A DNA stretch of 64,000 bases from Gonium pectorale (taxonomy: Eukaryota > Chlorophyta > Chlorophyceae > Chlamydomonadales > Volvocaceae). Positions within the stretch are counted from its first letter, which is position 1; the number at the start of each line of letters is the position of its first letter. Positions 1 to 13,793 of the stretch are shown piece by piece. Below the pieces are notes generated by a model that was given only the letters and a program-made list of their open reading frames with translations, did no database searches and had not been told where the DNA came from. Position numbers and translations under genes: made by a program. Location: assembly GCA_001584585.1 (NCBI GenBank), contig LSYV01000035.1, forward strand, positions 50,629 to 114,628. Direction: 5' to 3'.

Positions 1-2643
1 AGGCCGCACTGCGGCGGCCTTTGAAGCGTCCGGGGCAGATAGGCGGCTCGACAGCCTCGTCCCAGGGCTCCAGGCGTGACACACGATGCCGGGTCCGGGC
101 CCCGTTAGGCCCCAAAACGACAGCTATGCCCAGGGGCCCGGACGACTCGACCCGCCACGGCCCCAAACCGCCGATTGCCCGCACATAGGAACCTCGGGGA
201 AGGGCTGTGCATGGCGGGGGGGCCGCAGGGGGCGCCGCCAAGCTCTCACCAGCCAGCGCTACCGGGGCTGTGACGGTAGGGGCCAGTCGGGCCGCGGCGA
301 CACCCCTGCGTTCGTCGGGCGTCGGGTCGGGTCGTGGTTTGTAGACCCGCAGCCGTAGCGTTCCGTAGGACGTCGAGCCTTGGCGGGGCAACCGCTGGAG
401 TGGGGCTCCACCGCCTGCCCCAACGCGGAGGCAGGCTTTGACCCAACTGCTGTGTGGCAGGTACTCATAGATGCCCGGGCGACCGATGCAAACAATTGCA
501 AACTTACGAAGGTTGGCACAGGAACCCTCCGCTCGGCGGACAACAAGTTCGCATACGCGGACACGGGGTTCACGACAGTAGGTTGTTCCGTTTGGGGCCG
601 GCCCCGTACGTCCCAGTACTGAAAGGTACTTTGGGGCAGGATTGCAATCACGGTCCGGTCGGACATTAGCTCTGTTGATGCGCTTTTGGGTAAACGCCGA
701 TTTGAGCCGAAACTATTGTGTTGTTCGTTAAGTCGGACGCCAGTCGGCAGAGGAGACCGCAATTGTGTAAAGGATCGATGTGCATGACAGGCGCCCCGGG
801 AATCACTCGGAACCGGCCCTGCGCTGGGCACCCGCTGACGTCGTGCTCCACTGTAGTGGGGTATTCATATGCCAACGTGACACCCGTCCATACCACATGC
901 GTTGGCAACGCAGCCGTCAGCGCGCGACAATCCGGGAGGTCCACTGTCCAAAATCGTGCGTGCGACAGCTGCTGCACGGTTGGACCCGCGGCGGCTGCGT
1001 AAGGAGCTTGCATATGGCAGCTACACAAACAGGTTGAAACACAGGCTTGGGTGCTTGGGGCCAGCTTGGACCAAATGCGAAGGCGCTTTGGGCCGTGCCA
1101 CAATAAAAGAGAAATCTGCAGAGAAAGAGGGAGCCCGCCTCTACGGTCATACACACCCGAAGGCGCGACGTTTCCGGTAGGGCGGGCCTGGCGGGCGGGT
1201 ACATTTCAAGGCATGTGACGTTCATCCCCCCCCCCAATTCCACACACCGTTTGGCTCCTTTCTCTGCTGCTTTCAGAAGGCAGGTCAAACAACACACGGG
1301 TCGAGATGAGCTGCAGTATACAAATTGCACGGCCAGATAACCATAGATAACCTTGGGCTGGTCCTGGGGCCGTGCATGGAGGTAATAGCATCATCCTCCC
1401 CGTCCTCCCTTCCTCGCCTCTCTTTCTTGTAACCTTACCAATAGATAAAATTGCTGCACGGGCAGCTAGTTGGCACGGGCAGCTGGTTGGTGACATTGGG
1501 TGCTTAGGTTCAATAAGCCGCTGTCGTCAGCCGCGCCGTGCCGGCAGGCAGTAAGGAATCCGTATCGCAATGCTGACGCGCTTGCTGTAAGATACAAAAG
1601 AATTCGCGTTCCCAGGCTCTGTCGGGCGGGGGCGAATGAAGTCGAAAACCGAACTGCTGTGACTTATCTAGTTTCGCACAAACTGGGTTTAACCATGCTC
1701 GGTGACGCATGTAAGTGGGATTTATGAAATGACATTGAATGGATCAGTTGCCACGGGCTACGGCCTGATCCCTTCACCCCAACCTGCAATCCATTGGGTT
1801 GCTACATATGGGTTGGTAATCCCAGGTGGCCACCACTTTGCCGGTCAGCCCCCACAAATCATGGCACAAGCTGGTTTGCCACGAGCTACGAGCGTATGGT
1901 CTCGAGTGTCGAGCCGGTTTCCAAGCCATGCCCATACATCCTGGCTTTCACCCACGAGCATCCCAGTCGTCTTCCACCACGTAATCTTTGTCAAACTTAA
2001 CCTGTTGACATGTGCCAATCCTGCCATTCCTGCCAACCACCGACTCGTGAAACTTGGATTCAAAATCTTGAAATTTCTTGCTGTTGACTTCTCAACCACT
2101 TTTCACCCGCCCCCTTGACCTGAACCCACGACGGACTTTAGAGTGACACCTTGACGTTCACTGCCCGGCACTGACCGCAAACGGACCCCACTTGCAAATG
2201 ACAATTTGACCCGTAATCTGAGGTGCTATAGGATGGACACAGAGGCCGAGATGTCGCAGGGCGCGATCCGGGGGCGAAGGGCCCTGGGGTTCTGGTCTCC
2301 GGTAAGATGGCGGTGCTCTACGCTCGACGGCAACAACGCGTCGCATTGAGCATGATTTCTGGCCCTCACAATACAGTTTAACACTTGGTTCCGTTCATTC
2401 TGGGAGGCTGAAGGGAGGCGGCCAAACGCGGCCGAAGTCAAGCGGTACGCAATCGTAGGGCGCAATCATAGTGCAGCCTCGGGGTCGTTTCAGTCACGCC
2501 AGGGGGAAGGCCGATTGCGGGTATCAGTCACGTCAGGGGAAAGGACCGAGGGCCCGTAACACTGACTGCATAGGTCGGGTAACAGCAGAGCAAGGCACCT
2601 ACAACTGGCATACGTTGAGTACGTGATCTGCAATTGACTGAAT
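1..2643. other. No gene recognised (left intergenic stretch)
   Basis: About 2.6 kb with only short, overlapping open frames on both strands and no recognisable domain or convincing exon chain. TGTAA-like motifs occur but cannot be tied to a gene. It may hold the 3' end of a gene outside the window or the promoter of the gene that starts near 2644. Confidence 0.5.
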
Positions 2644-5600
2644 ATGCGTTCATTGTCGACGGGATCAAGCACAAGACCCACGGCCGCTGTAAGCAGAACA
2701 CATATGACGGCGGACCTCCCAACTGCCACATATAGTTGGTATGACCAAAGCTCTGACGTCTGCTGGGGCGATGCGAAGCCGACATGGGAAGAGACCAGGA
2801 CACATTCCAAGTGCTTGCGGAGCCTGGACCAAGTACGTCAATACTTCCGCTCGTACCGTGCATTGAAGAGGGTGAGTCTGACGGTCAGGGGTACGGGTGC
2901 CACGCTGGCAAGGTGCCAAGCGAGCAACGCCTTCAATTCAGCTGTGCCCGGTCTTCCTTGCGACGTGTCTGACGGGATACGATGCGGGGGGAAATGGTCG
3001 GCCGCACTGCGGGGCTTGCTTGAGGGGCGTCTCTTCTATTGCAGCACGGAGAAGCGGCAGCTTACTCACCCCGTGTCCCGCCTGCCCATAGGAAAGCGCG
3101 GACGGCAGCAAACCGGAGGCCTCGGCGCGATCCTCCGGAGGTGGGAGCAGCGGCCCGACGATGACGCGCACAAGCAGCATGTCTGAGCTCAACCAGCAGG
3201 TGCGCCCAAAATCTGCCGTGCCTCTCATGCCCACGCCAGTAACTGGGGCTGTATGGTGTTCGACACTCATCTTGCCTGTACCATTTGCTCACGTTATACC
3301 ATAGGACGACCTTGGAGCGGAAGCCGATGTGCCCATGCAGCGCGCGGCCAAGGTCCGCCGTCCCTCAGCCGACGGGAACAGCTCTGGTCACTTCCGCGGC
3401 TGTGCAGCTGCACCTACTGCCTCCAACGTGACGTCCCCAAGCTCCAAGTATTCGAGCTGGACCCAGGACGTTGGTGGACTCGCCGGCCGGACCGCGAGCA
3501 GCTCTGGCCACGGCGCCGCTGTCTCCGCTCCACCCGGCGAGAGCGCCGCCAGGCCTGTCTACAGCCACTCCCAGGCACGGACTTCCACAGGATCGGGCCC
3601 AGCGACCGGCAATGCTGCCGGCGCGGCGCGCCCTGCAGTGCGGATGGTCTTTGGCGAGGACGCGGCCGGCCGGCATGCATCAATCCTGTTGGAGCGGAAC
3701 CCCAATGATACGGCCACCATGCCTATCTGCGTCTCTGCTGCCAACCTTGCATCGCCGTGGATGCCTTCGCCCACTGACTTCAACCGCTCACAGCCGGGAT
3801 CGCGGCAGCCCTCGCCGTCGGACGCTGGCCACCACATGTTCCAGCCGCCACAGCTGCCCCATCCGCCCTCCGCACCGCATCTCTCGGTGTACCCTGGGGG
3901 CTATCACCAGCCGCACATGCAGCCGCCCTTTTACGGACACCACCACGTACCTGGCCCGCACTTCTCCTCGCCGATGGAGCCCATGGGAAGCTGGCCGAAC
4001 CCCTGGCAACGGCCGCCGCTGCCGCCTGGGCAACCCTGCCCAGGCTCCGCCCCAGCGGGCAGCCTTCGCCCGTACAGCTCGGCGCCGCTGCCGTCAGGGG
4101 GAATCCCCTTCCCGCCTGTGCAGCAACACCCTCTACAGATGCCTCAAGTGCGCCCTGTTCCAGTGGGCCAGGCAGTAGCTGCAGCCGTTCGCTGCGCCGC
4201 CGCTGCAGCGACTGCTGCGCGCCCCGGCAAGGCCCCACGGCCCCCGCAGGCAGCAGGAGGAGCAACAGCGGCGCCAGCGCTGGCAGGGCAGCCGACTGCA
4301 CCTCAGCGCCGAGCTGTGCAGCAGCAGTCCGCTAGCGGCACGACTGACAGTTCCCAGAATTCACAGCAGACCTCTCATCGCGGACGGCAGTTGCAGCCGG
4401 ACGCACAGACCTCTGAACAAGCCCCGAAGGCGGACCAGCAGCATGCCCTGCATCCTGCGCCGTATGCGTCAGCCACGGCGTTTGGGGCGTCGTACTGCGC
4501 CCCGCCGTACGGCAACCCGACCTTCCCGGCGGATCCACGGGCGTATGGGTACCCTCATGCCTATGGCTCGTATTATATGTACAGCCAAGAATCTGCTGCG
4601 GCTTACTGGAACATGACGCCTTACTATTACGCGCCATCTCACATCACACAGCAGCCGCCTCAGTCCGGACCTGGTGGGGATGTGTCCAACGTGTCTGGAG
4701 AACAGGAAATTATCGATCGGCCTTCCGCACATGTGGCACACGCGCCTTGCCAACAGTCGCTGAGGTGGGGTTGTGGCCTGGTTGCAAGCTCGCTAGGTCG
4801 ACCGTCAGATGTTGGTCCCATCTGGGACGTGGAAGAGGGGTACAACGCACAGTCCCATTACACGAGACACGCCCATTACCCTGCATAATTTCAAGCGTTT
4901 ATGTCAGCGTGCCTGCCCGGGTCTTGTTGTGAGTTCACATTTCCTATTAAACCTGCATACTCCATACTTGTCTTGTGGCTGCTAACGACAGCTTCGGTAT
5001 GCCTGTGGCAGGCCTCATGCCGTGGCGGCTAGCAACCAGCTACCTGTGGCCTCAAGCGACGCGGCAGCCTGCCACACCGCAGCGACAGGGCCTGCGGCGG
5101 CGGCCTCTGCCGCCGGAGCAACGCGGGCGTTTGGCAACCCCTCTGAATCCTGTGACCCGATTCAACTTGACTCGGACTCTGCAGACGATGACCTGAGCCT
5201 CTTGGTGGAGTCCTTTTTCAACGTAGACGCTATTGAGCAGGACGACGCGGGCCTCTTGATTGCCGACAGTGTGCCGGCACCACCGGACGCATCGGGCGGT
5301 GAGACAGGCGCACGCAGTGTGGCGGACACGTCAAGTATGGCCGCTGCAACGGGACTCCTCGCCCACGCCGCCGGCTCCCCGGCTCCCGTGCCCTTCCGCT
5401 ACAATGGTGCAATCACGGCAGGCACGCCTGCCCTCACGCAGCCGGGCTCTAGCAGCAGTGCACTGCCGTCGTCGGTAGTCGAGGGCCTCGTGAACTCGGC
5501 AAACACCGCAGTGCCGCACTACGATGCGGGTGTGGTATCGGCCCATGGGTCGGAGCCGCCGGGCACGCAAGTCCGCCAGCCCTGCGCCTCAGGGAGTGCG

Positions 5601-6143
5601 CAGGTGGCAAAAGACCAGGGTGCTTCGCCGCAGCACTGGAAGGGCTCTCCTATGCTGGACGCCTGTGAAGCCGTGGCGGTAATAACTACCGCAATACCGC
5701 TGGGACTTTCACCCGCGGCGAAGCTGAACGGGGCTACACCCGGTGGCAGTGCGTCCCTCCAATTCACCTTCTTGGAGTCTGGGTTGAGCCCGGGCTTTGG
5801 GCTCGACTTCGGCAGAACGGTGGGCATGGAGAGCCCAAGCAGCTCGGACTCGCTCCTCAGCCACGGGGAGGTACCGCCGCCTAGCCATCGGGAGGTCGCG
5901 GGTACGGCAGCGACCACCGCAGCGATAGTGCACACCGGTTGGGTGGACGGTGGTGCTGGAGCGCCAGCTGCGTCGGCTGGCGTGGCCGTGGCAGGGTCCT
6001 CACCTGCAGGCCTTCACCTCGGCAGCTTGACCGATGTCCCCCTGCCGGAGCTTTCAGGCTTCGGCCCTGACATGGACATGGACTGTTCGCTATTCTTCTC
6101 AAGCCCGCTTGTGGCGCTTCGTGCGGGCAAGCCCGCTGTGTAG
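2644..6143 (+). CDS. Unknown low-complexity protein, about 975 aa, four exons
   Basis: Function not recognised. The model joins exons 2644-2871, 3092-3199, 3305-4764 and 5012-6143. All junctions are GT-AG and phases agree: gtgagt follows 2871, tag precedes 3092, and gtgggg follows 4764. The third exon is Pro/His/Tyr/Gln-rich, with a stretch like HMQPPFYGHHH and repeated PYYYAP-type motifs. The last exon contains an acidic patch (DSDSADDDLSLLVESFF) followed by Ser/Ala/Gly-rich sequence. It has no membrane segment and no catalytic motif. The composition resembles intrinsically disordered transcriptional or RNA-binding regulators, but that is inference only. The start is the least certain part: ATG at 2644 is in frame, and another at 2704 is also possible. 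The first exon contains a basic, aromatic segment (QVRQYFRSYRALKR) that could be the end of a small domain. Antisense frames over the third exon are shadows. Confidence 0.55.
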
Positions 6144-8066
6144 CCGTGTTCGCGCTTCGTTTGGCCTGCTGGCGCCTGCCAAGCGCCCTTGTCCATGGAG
6201 CAGCGCCGTCTCGGCGGGTCTAAACTCGCCCATCCGCACCGAGCGCCGATTGAATGGGCGTGCTGGCGTGCGACCGTACATTCATGACTAGTTTTGTAGG
6301 TGCCGATTCCCGCACACTGCATAGTTAGCGCATAGCTCCTCAAACGGATAGCCGTTACCGACGCATCCGCGGGACGCACGTTTAGGTGTAGCTTACGCCG
6401 TTATTAGTGATTGATATCTAAGACTCTGCATCGGTTGAGCGTGGACGATATGTGCATACAGCATGTGCACACTAATCCGCGTGCATGCCAGATCCAGTGC
6501 ACATTCATTAAACCATAGGGTTTTGTGAGTTATATCGCACATGCACTATCTGCCACTTTCCCAGGCTACGCGGCGGTAGCACGGTCATGTTCTGCAGTTG
6601 CGCAACGCCGCCGTGTGGTGTAGGCTGTTGGGCTCTGAGGGATGAGCGTTTACATAGCCAGGTGTTTGGCTTGGGAGGGGATTGATGGGAAGGACGGAAC
6701 TGTCTCTTTTGTGTTCGTTCCGTCTTCTTCCCCCTGCACGCACATACTTATATCGACGCGTTTAGATTTTGGGTGACTGCGTGTCCGACCCGTGCTACAT
6801 TCACGTGGCAGACTGGTCGCCTGCCTGAAGCACTCGGGTGGTATCATTTGTTGGTGTACGTGTCATACTACTACCCAATCCCACTACCGCTCCTTGATCG
6901 TCTACAGGCTGCCACGTGATTCAGCACTATAGCTCAGGATGACTTTAGTCACGTAGGGCATCGCATGACACGCCCTTCGCACGAATGAGGCACGACAGCG
7001 GCCTAATTCTGGGCGCTGCACGCTTCAAGCCAGGGCAGTGCGGCAAGGCAGCCAAACGCGCCCTCGCCTTGACAGCCGTATCATGCCCCTACGGGCCCTC
7101 AGAATGAGAACAGCAACACCCGTCAACCGATACAACGCATACCGGTAATATGCATACGTAGCACTAGTGATTAAGATCATGCTTCGCGCACATCGACTAA
7201 CCACAATGTACGTGAACATGCACATGTGCACATGCACTGCAGAATTTTCGGCCAAAGCAAAACATACTCACTTGCGCCCACTGTCCATTCGGTCGCAATG
7301 GGAATAATTCAAAGGACAGCTACGCGCAGGCTGGGGGCCACGCATTCGCTAGCATACGACCACCAACTCGCACGCTGAAACCATACACAAAATGTTACGT
7401 ACGATACGCCGCCCTTATCATGCAAGGCGTGATGCAAATACTACGACACCAAGCCGTCAGCAGAGGGACATGGGCCAGCGAACAAACACGCGAAGCACGG
7501 AAACATCGCACCCGAGTGCAGTGACCCGCGGGCCTTGCAATAATAAGCCATAGCCCATACGAACCGGATCTTCGCGAGCTACGGCCATGGGACCGTTGCA
7601 GCGGCGCAGCCCCTCGGGTACACGCCCGCACGGATCTTGCGGGGAAAGAGGGACCCATTGCGAGCAACATGAAGATGACAGATGTCTGAAACTATCCGCC
7701 GCAAATGCAACCGCCTGATGTTACGAGTGAAATGGCAGCGTGTGCTAACACCGCGACAGGGAGTGCTGGCTGCGTGCCACCGGTCAACCGTGCAGTTCAA
7801 GGCTTGCCCTGCGTTGCCCTGTACCAAACAAGAGGAGCCGCCCAGCTGGGTTCTCGCGGTTTCCCGGCCAAGGAACATTTCTCACTCGCCTGTCACACGG
7901 CTACTATCCCAGCGTCCCAGCAACTTCGCTTCACAGTAACCGTCCAATCCTGACAGTCAAATCGTTCCCGCCTCAGTACCCATTACGGCAGCCATTTCAG
8001 CAGGGGCGCCCAGAACTTGCCCGACCCTTCACTCGCCCATTAACCGCCTCAAGAATGACACATGGC
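6144..8066. other. Tail-to-tail intergenic region / 3' UTRs
   Basis: Lies between two convergent genes. It probably contains their 3' untranslated regions. A reverse-strand TGTAA occurs at 6650-6654, far from the MATE stop. A short plus frame at 7705-7953 has no recognisable features and I do not call it a gene. Confidence 0.5.
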
Positions 8067-11000
8067 CTATCCAATCGTGTTCGCTGACAATGAGGAGAAC
8101 GAACCCGAAGAGCGCGTGCCCTGAGCGTCGAAGTACTCGGTCGCCTCGCTGCCCTCACTCCCGCATCCTCCAACACACGCATCCTCCCCACCCACGGGCA
8201 CCACGCGGGCACCGGGAAGCTCTCTTCCGTTGGACGGCTGCACCCTGCCGATTCGGTTCGGGACGCTGCCGATGCGGCTCTCCGCCTGGTGGCTGAGCAT
8301 GCTGCCTCCGCCTCCGCCGTTGCACACGCTGGCAGGCGTCGAGGGCGAGCCCACCTGTCGGGAGGGTGTGCTGACCTCAAGCCAGTCGGGCCCTTCCGAA
8401 GCGCCGGATGCCGAGAAAACGTAGAAGTCTCCCGAGCCTGGCAACGGCGCAGCCGCCAGCGACTCGCAGGAGCAATACACCTCGCCGCAGCCGCCACCAC
8501 CGCCACCACTGCTCGTGTCGTTGCCGTCAAGCTGCCTGTGCAAACGGCAGATGAAGGCGACTGGAAGGGCTGCGGCCGCTGCCGTTGCTGCCGTTGCGCC
8601 GTTAGCCTCCGACACGCCGGGGAGCTGCAGCGGTCCGTACGCCTCAGCAACCGCCGCCGCTGCGACAGTACCTCCTGCGACGCTGCTCCCGCCGCCGCGG
8701 CCCCAGCCCCAGCCGAAGTTGAACCACCAGTTGCTACGCCCCTGTGCTGCCAGCACGGAGGGAACCGGCGGCGGAGCTCCTCTGGGGCTCCCAGCTTCAG
8801 ACTTGCCGTTCGCGCAGGGAGCGGTCCCGTCCTTGAAGGGACGCAAGCTGGGGGCGGCTTTCACGGGAAGGGCCAGCGCCGGCACGGTGCGGTCGCCACC
8901 GCTGTCAGGGTCCAGTGTCGCCGCCAGCGGACAGCACCCCTCGAGCCCCGTCGGACGCGACGGCGGCAGCGACACATGCGGGAGCGTCGCATCCGCAATG
9001 CTGCCACCGCTGCGTGCCGCGAAGTCCTGCGGCTGGGTGGCCGCCGCGCCGGCCGTCACCGTCATCCGCAACATGCTCGCAGAGGCAGCGGCGGCGGGGC
9101 TCGCAGGCGACCCACGGGCCCGTCCCGCCCTCCCGGCATCACGGCCTCCGCCCATGCAATCTTCCGCGTCATCAACGCTCCACGCCTCATTGTCAAGCGC
9201 GTTGAGCGCATCCCCACTCCCGGCGACTTCCGCATGCCCAAGCGGGCCGCTGCTGTTCGCGCCCGAGCTGGTTCCTGAGCCGGAATTCTCCTCCGAGCGC
9301 TCCACAATAACCGGCAGTAGCCAGGCCGCCACCGAGCCGTTTGCGCCTGCCCCACCGGCAGAGCCGCCACGCAGCAGCGGCTGTGGACTGGAGAGCCCCA
9401 GCGCGCCCGGGTCGAGTCGGCGCATGACACCCGCGAGGCTGTTGGTGCTGGCGGCCATGGCAAAGCTGGAGGCAGCCTCCGCCGAGCGCTGCCAGTCGGT
9501 GCGCAGCAGGATGTAGGTGTACGACAGCTGCGGGCGGGAGGGGAGGGTGTTGCGGCGGCTGGAGGTGCACCAGTGTGGAAGGGACATGGGGCAGGTGCGC
9601 TAGTCTTGCGCAACGGGTCGCCGACGATTCGGCACTAGACAAGTGGAAACGTTACAAGAACTCAATCGTGTAGATCATGGACTCCAGGCCGGACCCACGC
9701 TTACGCCTTCACATACTTCTCCCCTAATCTTGCGGGCAATGGGCACACCCGTTTAGTATCCGGAAGACAGCTCAGCAACAACCGACGAAAGGCCCCTAAG
9801 CAGCCCGGCCCTACGGCACCTCACCGTCTGTATGAGCGGGCCCGCTCCCATGCCGATGTACAGACCCTCGGGCCCAAGCCCCAGCCCGACTGTCCGCCCG
9901 CCCCACAGCGCGGGGCCCCAGCTGGCGGGCAGCGTGACCCGGAACGCCAGCCCCAGGGCCAGCGGCAGTGCCACCAGGTAGAAGGCGGCAAAGTTGACCA
10001 GGGCACCGGCGCGCTGCCGCCCGCAGCCCTGCAGGTCAGCGGCGACAGCGGGGATGCGTTGGGTTGGGACGTTGGGAGGCGAGTGCAGAGTGGCGCTCCT
10101 TGGGAGTCAGCTGGCCTTGCGGCTTGGGGAGCAGAGCGCGGCGCCAGCGCGGTTGAAGAGCTGCACCAAGACAGCAGCGCGTGCTGCAAGCGCCCCCAAC
10201 GCCTGAGCCCGGGGCCCCGCCCCACTCCCCCGGGAGATGGTGCCCGACGCCTGGGCACCGCCCCCGCCCGCCCCCGTCAGGCCGCCGCTTCCCCGCGCGC
10301 ACAGCGCTGCCGCCGCCGGTGCTTCTCCCCTCCCCTCCTCGCGCATCCGCACCCGCACCCGCACCGGCGCCAGCGCCCCGCCCGCACCTGGATGACCCCC
10401 GACAGCAGCGTTTGCACCCCGTCCAGCGCTACCAGCCCAGCCACGATGGCCAGCATTCGCCGGAGCAGCGTCCGCAGGGGGTCCTCCTCCGGGACCGGAC
10501 CGGCCCCGCCTCCGTCCGGGGTCCGGGCAACGAACATGTCGATGATGGCCTCCCGGCTGGGCTCAAGCAGCAGCGCCGCCGCCGCGCCGCCGGCAGCCAG
10601 CGGCACGATGAGCAGGCTGGCGGCGGCCGCGAACTTGGCGCCCCGGGCGTCGCCTGGGGGATGGGGATAGGCAGGGGTGGCAGCGGTCTGTGCGGCCCGA
10701 CCCACCTGCCAAGCGCAAACTCAAACGCAGCAGGCATTCCCCTGGGGCTGCGTTTGCTGCCACTGGATTGTTAGCCGCTCGACCCAAACCTCGCTTCCTC
10801 AACTCATCCATCACAGCTCACCTGCTCCCAGCCGGTTGCCCACAGTGACGCACGCCGCGGTGGAGCAGGCCACGAAGGCAATGAAGGCCACGCCGTACAC
10901 GTTGTATGCCACGCCCACGGCGGCAGTCGCCGTGCAGGGGTCGGGGAGCAGGGCGGCCGCCAGCGTGCAGATCGTGAAGGCCCAGCTCTCGGCACACTTC

Positions 11001-13793
11001 ATGGAGGCAGCCGGGTAGGCCAGCCGGGCAAACTGCTTCCAGCCCTGGGGGGCCCGGCACGTTAATGTGGGGGTGGGCGAGGAGTCTCGGGTCTCAAGGG
11101 TCGCGAGGGTTGCAAAGCACGTGCAACACGAATACAACACGCCGCTTCTCAACCCATGTAAACACCGTCCTCGCTCGCCGCCTCCCTCTCCTTCAGCACC
11201 CTGCTGTGCAATGCCCATTGCGCATCCCAGGTGTTGGGTGGACTGTCGAGGAAACCCCAAAGGGTACGTGCCCCTGCACCTGCTGCCAGAGGGACCTGAT
11301 GCGACCCCTCTTTGTTCCGGCTGCAGCGCCCGTGCTCACCCCTAGGGCCCTCCGGGTTGGCGTGCCCACCACGCAGCCCCACTGGCCAGTGAACGCGATG
11401 TAGGCCAGCAGCATCAGGACGTCGTAGCTGCCACGAGAGGTGCGGGCGGTAGAGACAAGAAGGGAGCCGAGGTGAGCATTCACTAAGGACAAGGCAGCGC
11501 CCAGACAGCCCGGCATACGCAGGAACGGCTGGGGAGAGGGGCGGCTGTGTTCGAGTGCCTTGACACAACCGACACAACCGGGTTACCCTCCCCTGATCGA
11601 TATTCGGTTTACAGTCGTCCATGGGCCCCCCACCCCAGCCCCCCAGTCCGCCCCTCACCCCGCTGACGCGCTCATGGCCGCCGCCGCTCCTAGGTACTGC
11701 CAGCCCGCCGCCACCACCAGGCCATAGTTGGTGCCGACCGCCAGTGGCAGTCCGGCCATAGCGATTAGCATCTGGGGGGTGACGGTGCCGCGGGCCACCA
11801 GCACGCGGGTGATGGGCCTGGGGAGCGGGCGGTGGGAGAAGAATGGGGCATTCTCACTACAGAGGGGAGCACCGGCACAAGGACGCGTCGAGCGATGGCG
11901 CCGAGCCCACCGGCGCCGATTTGCCGTCCGCGTATGTCTGACGACCTATGTGCGGCAGCACTTGATTAAGGCAGGCGCGGGCGCTTCGCGAATGGCAGGT
12001 GCAGACAGGGCCGCTCGAGATCGTGTGGCGGGCGCGACGGGTGACTGCACCACCTCCGCCGTCTACCGGACCAGATCCCGCATCGACAAAGGCGAACAAA
12101 CGCACGCTGCCATTGGCCGGCGCGCCGGACGCTGGTACCCGGCTCTCATCTGTCGCCTGCTCCGGCCTTGCTTCCATTCTCACGCACGTCGCAATCACAC
12201 ACCGCACACTTCACACCATACATGCGCGCGGAAACGGCACACGCTCCGCGCGCGTTCCTTCTCAACACTCCAGCGCCGTCGGTGGTGTCGCCCCCCGCCC
12301 CCGCCCCCCGGACCCGGGCCCGCACCTGGACACAGCCTCGAGCCACATGGAGGGCAGCAGCGCCACCAGGTAGCGCCGCACAGCCACCGCCAGGCCCGCG
12401 TCGCCGCCAATGGCCGTCAGGCCCGACGGCAGCAGCAGCATGGCGGCGGAGAGCGGGCCGCAGTGCGCCCACAGGAACAACACTGCGCGGGCGGGCGAGC
12501 GGGCGCGGGCGTACAACGCGGCACGAAGGATGTCGCTTTGGCTCACGGGTGTTGGGATGCTCACAGCTCGTGCTCTGTTGGGGGGGGAGGGAGAGGGGGC
12601 GACACTGCGCCGCGCCGCGGAGCACACGTACAAGACATGCCGTAGTGGCGTAGGCCTTGTGGCCGCGCGTCCACGGTTGGAGGGCGGGCACAAAAAGGTC
12701 CACGGCGTGCACTGGTGGTAATAGGAATGCACACGCTTTCGGGGAAGCTTGGGTAGTTGGCGGGAAAAGATTCAAGACGCACAACTGTGATGCGTCTAGA
12801 GGTATCGGAAGCAGCACAATGCAAAGCCTATGATCCCCCACAACCAGAAAACACGGCCAAGCACGGGTTAGCGAAAGCCGTTCCATCTGGCAGCCGCTTA
12901 TCCATCACCCACATACATATCAATAGGCTGACGCGCATTGCGTCCGCGCTGCAACGCCACGACACCCTAACGGCATGTCCCACGCCAACGCAAGTTGGAC
13001 TGGCCGTCGCGAGCTGGGAAGGTGTGCGCGGGCAGCACATGCGGACACACCAGGCGTGAGATACCACGCCCATCCCTCCTCCCTGCCTCCCCAACTCGCT
13101 CCCGCTCACCGCAGCGCTGCAGAAGCAGAGGTAGACGAGACTCCTTGCCGGCGCCCCAAGCCTGGCATGACAACAGCAGCGATCATACCAGTGGGTTTAA
13201 GGAACTCGACCTGAAGCACTGTATCGACAATCACAGAACAGGCCAAGTGACCTGCCCCCCCCCTCTCGTCATTACCCAAGGCCCGTGGCGACCATGCGAG
13301 CCGGTGTGGGCCCACACGACCTGAGACCCACCTGCGCTGCCAGCGTGTCCAGCGCGCCGCACAGCCCCAGGAGTACCAGCCGTCCGAGCATTACCGCCAC
13401 GTTATTGCCCAGCGCCGCGGCCGCCAGTTGCGCGGTGCCACCGCGCGCCACAAACAGCAGGTTGAGCACTGAGGAGGCGTTGGCGGCGACGAGGTTCACG
13501 GCGAGGGGCGCAGCGAGAGAGAGCTGCAGCAGAAAGTCCTGGGCGGGCGGGATGGGTCGGGTTGGAAGGAGCAGGGCAGGGGGTGGCCATGTGGGGAGTG
13601 GGGCGCATGACGGGGAGAGCAGCGGGCGCTGCAGCCCCAGTGTAACTCTCGTAGGGGCCAGCACGGGAACGGGGAGTCTCAGGGCGAAGGTAGCAACCAC
13701 ATCCGGGCCTGGTATTGCAAGCATCTTAAGGCCCATGCCGCTGTGGACAACACGGCGGAGAACCCGAGAATCCGGCCGTGGCAGCGTCGACAT
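8067..13793 (-). CDS. MATE-family efflux transporter with long C-terminal extension
   Basis: Multidrug and toxic compound extrusion protein, a multi-pass membrane antiporter. Exons on the reverse strand: 13793(?)-13332, 13161-13110, 12482-12326, 11817-11659, 11427-11340, 11044-10822, 10653-10388, 10028-9825 and 9527-8067. All phases agree. Family hallmarks appear in order: GLCGALDTLAAQ then AWGAG (the usual 'ALDTLCGQAFGA' element), an RGTVTPQ segment, ESWAFTICTLAAALLPDP, VGNRLGAGDARGAK, and a late GCGRQRAGALVNFAAFYLV element. The last membrane segment is followed by YTYILLRTDWQRSAEAAS. From there the final exon continues about 460 residues of Gly/Ala/Ser-rich sequence to the stop, far beyond the usual ~500-residue family size. 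The first recognised core codon is Asp at 13538, just after a CAG acceptor-like site, so the true 5' exon is uncertain. ATG at 13793 is simply in frame. Plant relatives act in vacuole, plasma membrane or plastid; location here is unknown. Confidence 0.88.

Noticed and set aside
7705..7953. 82-codon plus-strand ORF as a small gene
   Set aside because: It has a good ATG but no recognisable feature and lies in the probable 3' UTR of the MATE gene.
8289..9516. Two plus-strand frames of about 330 codons
   Set aside because: They lie antisense to the GC-rich tail exon of the MATE gene. They have no domains, and the reverse-strand frame continues the transporter.
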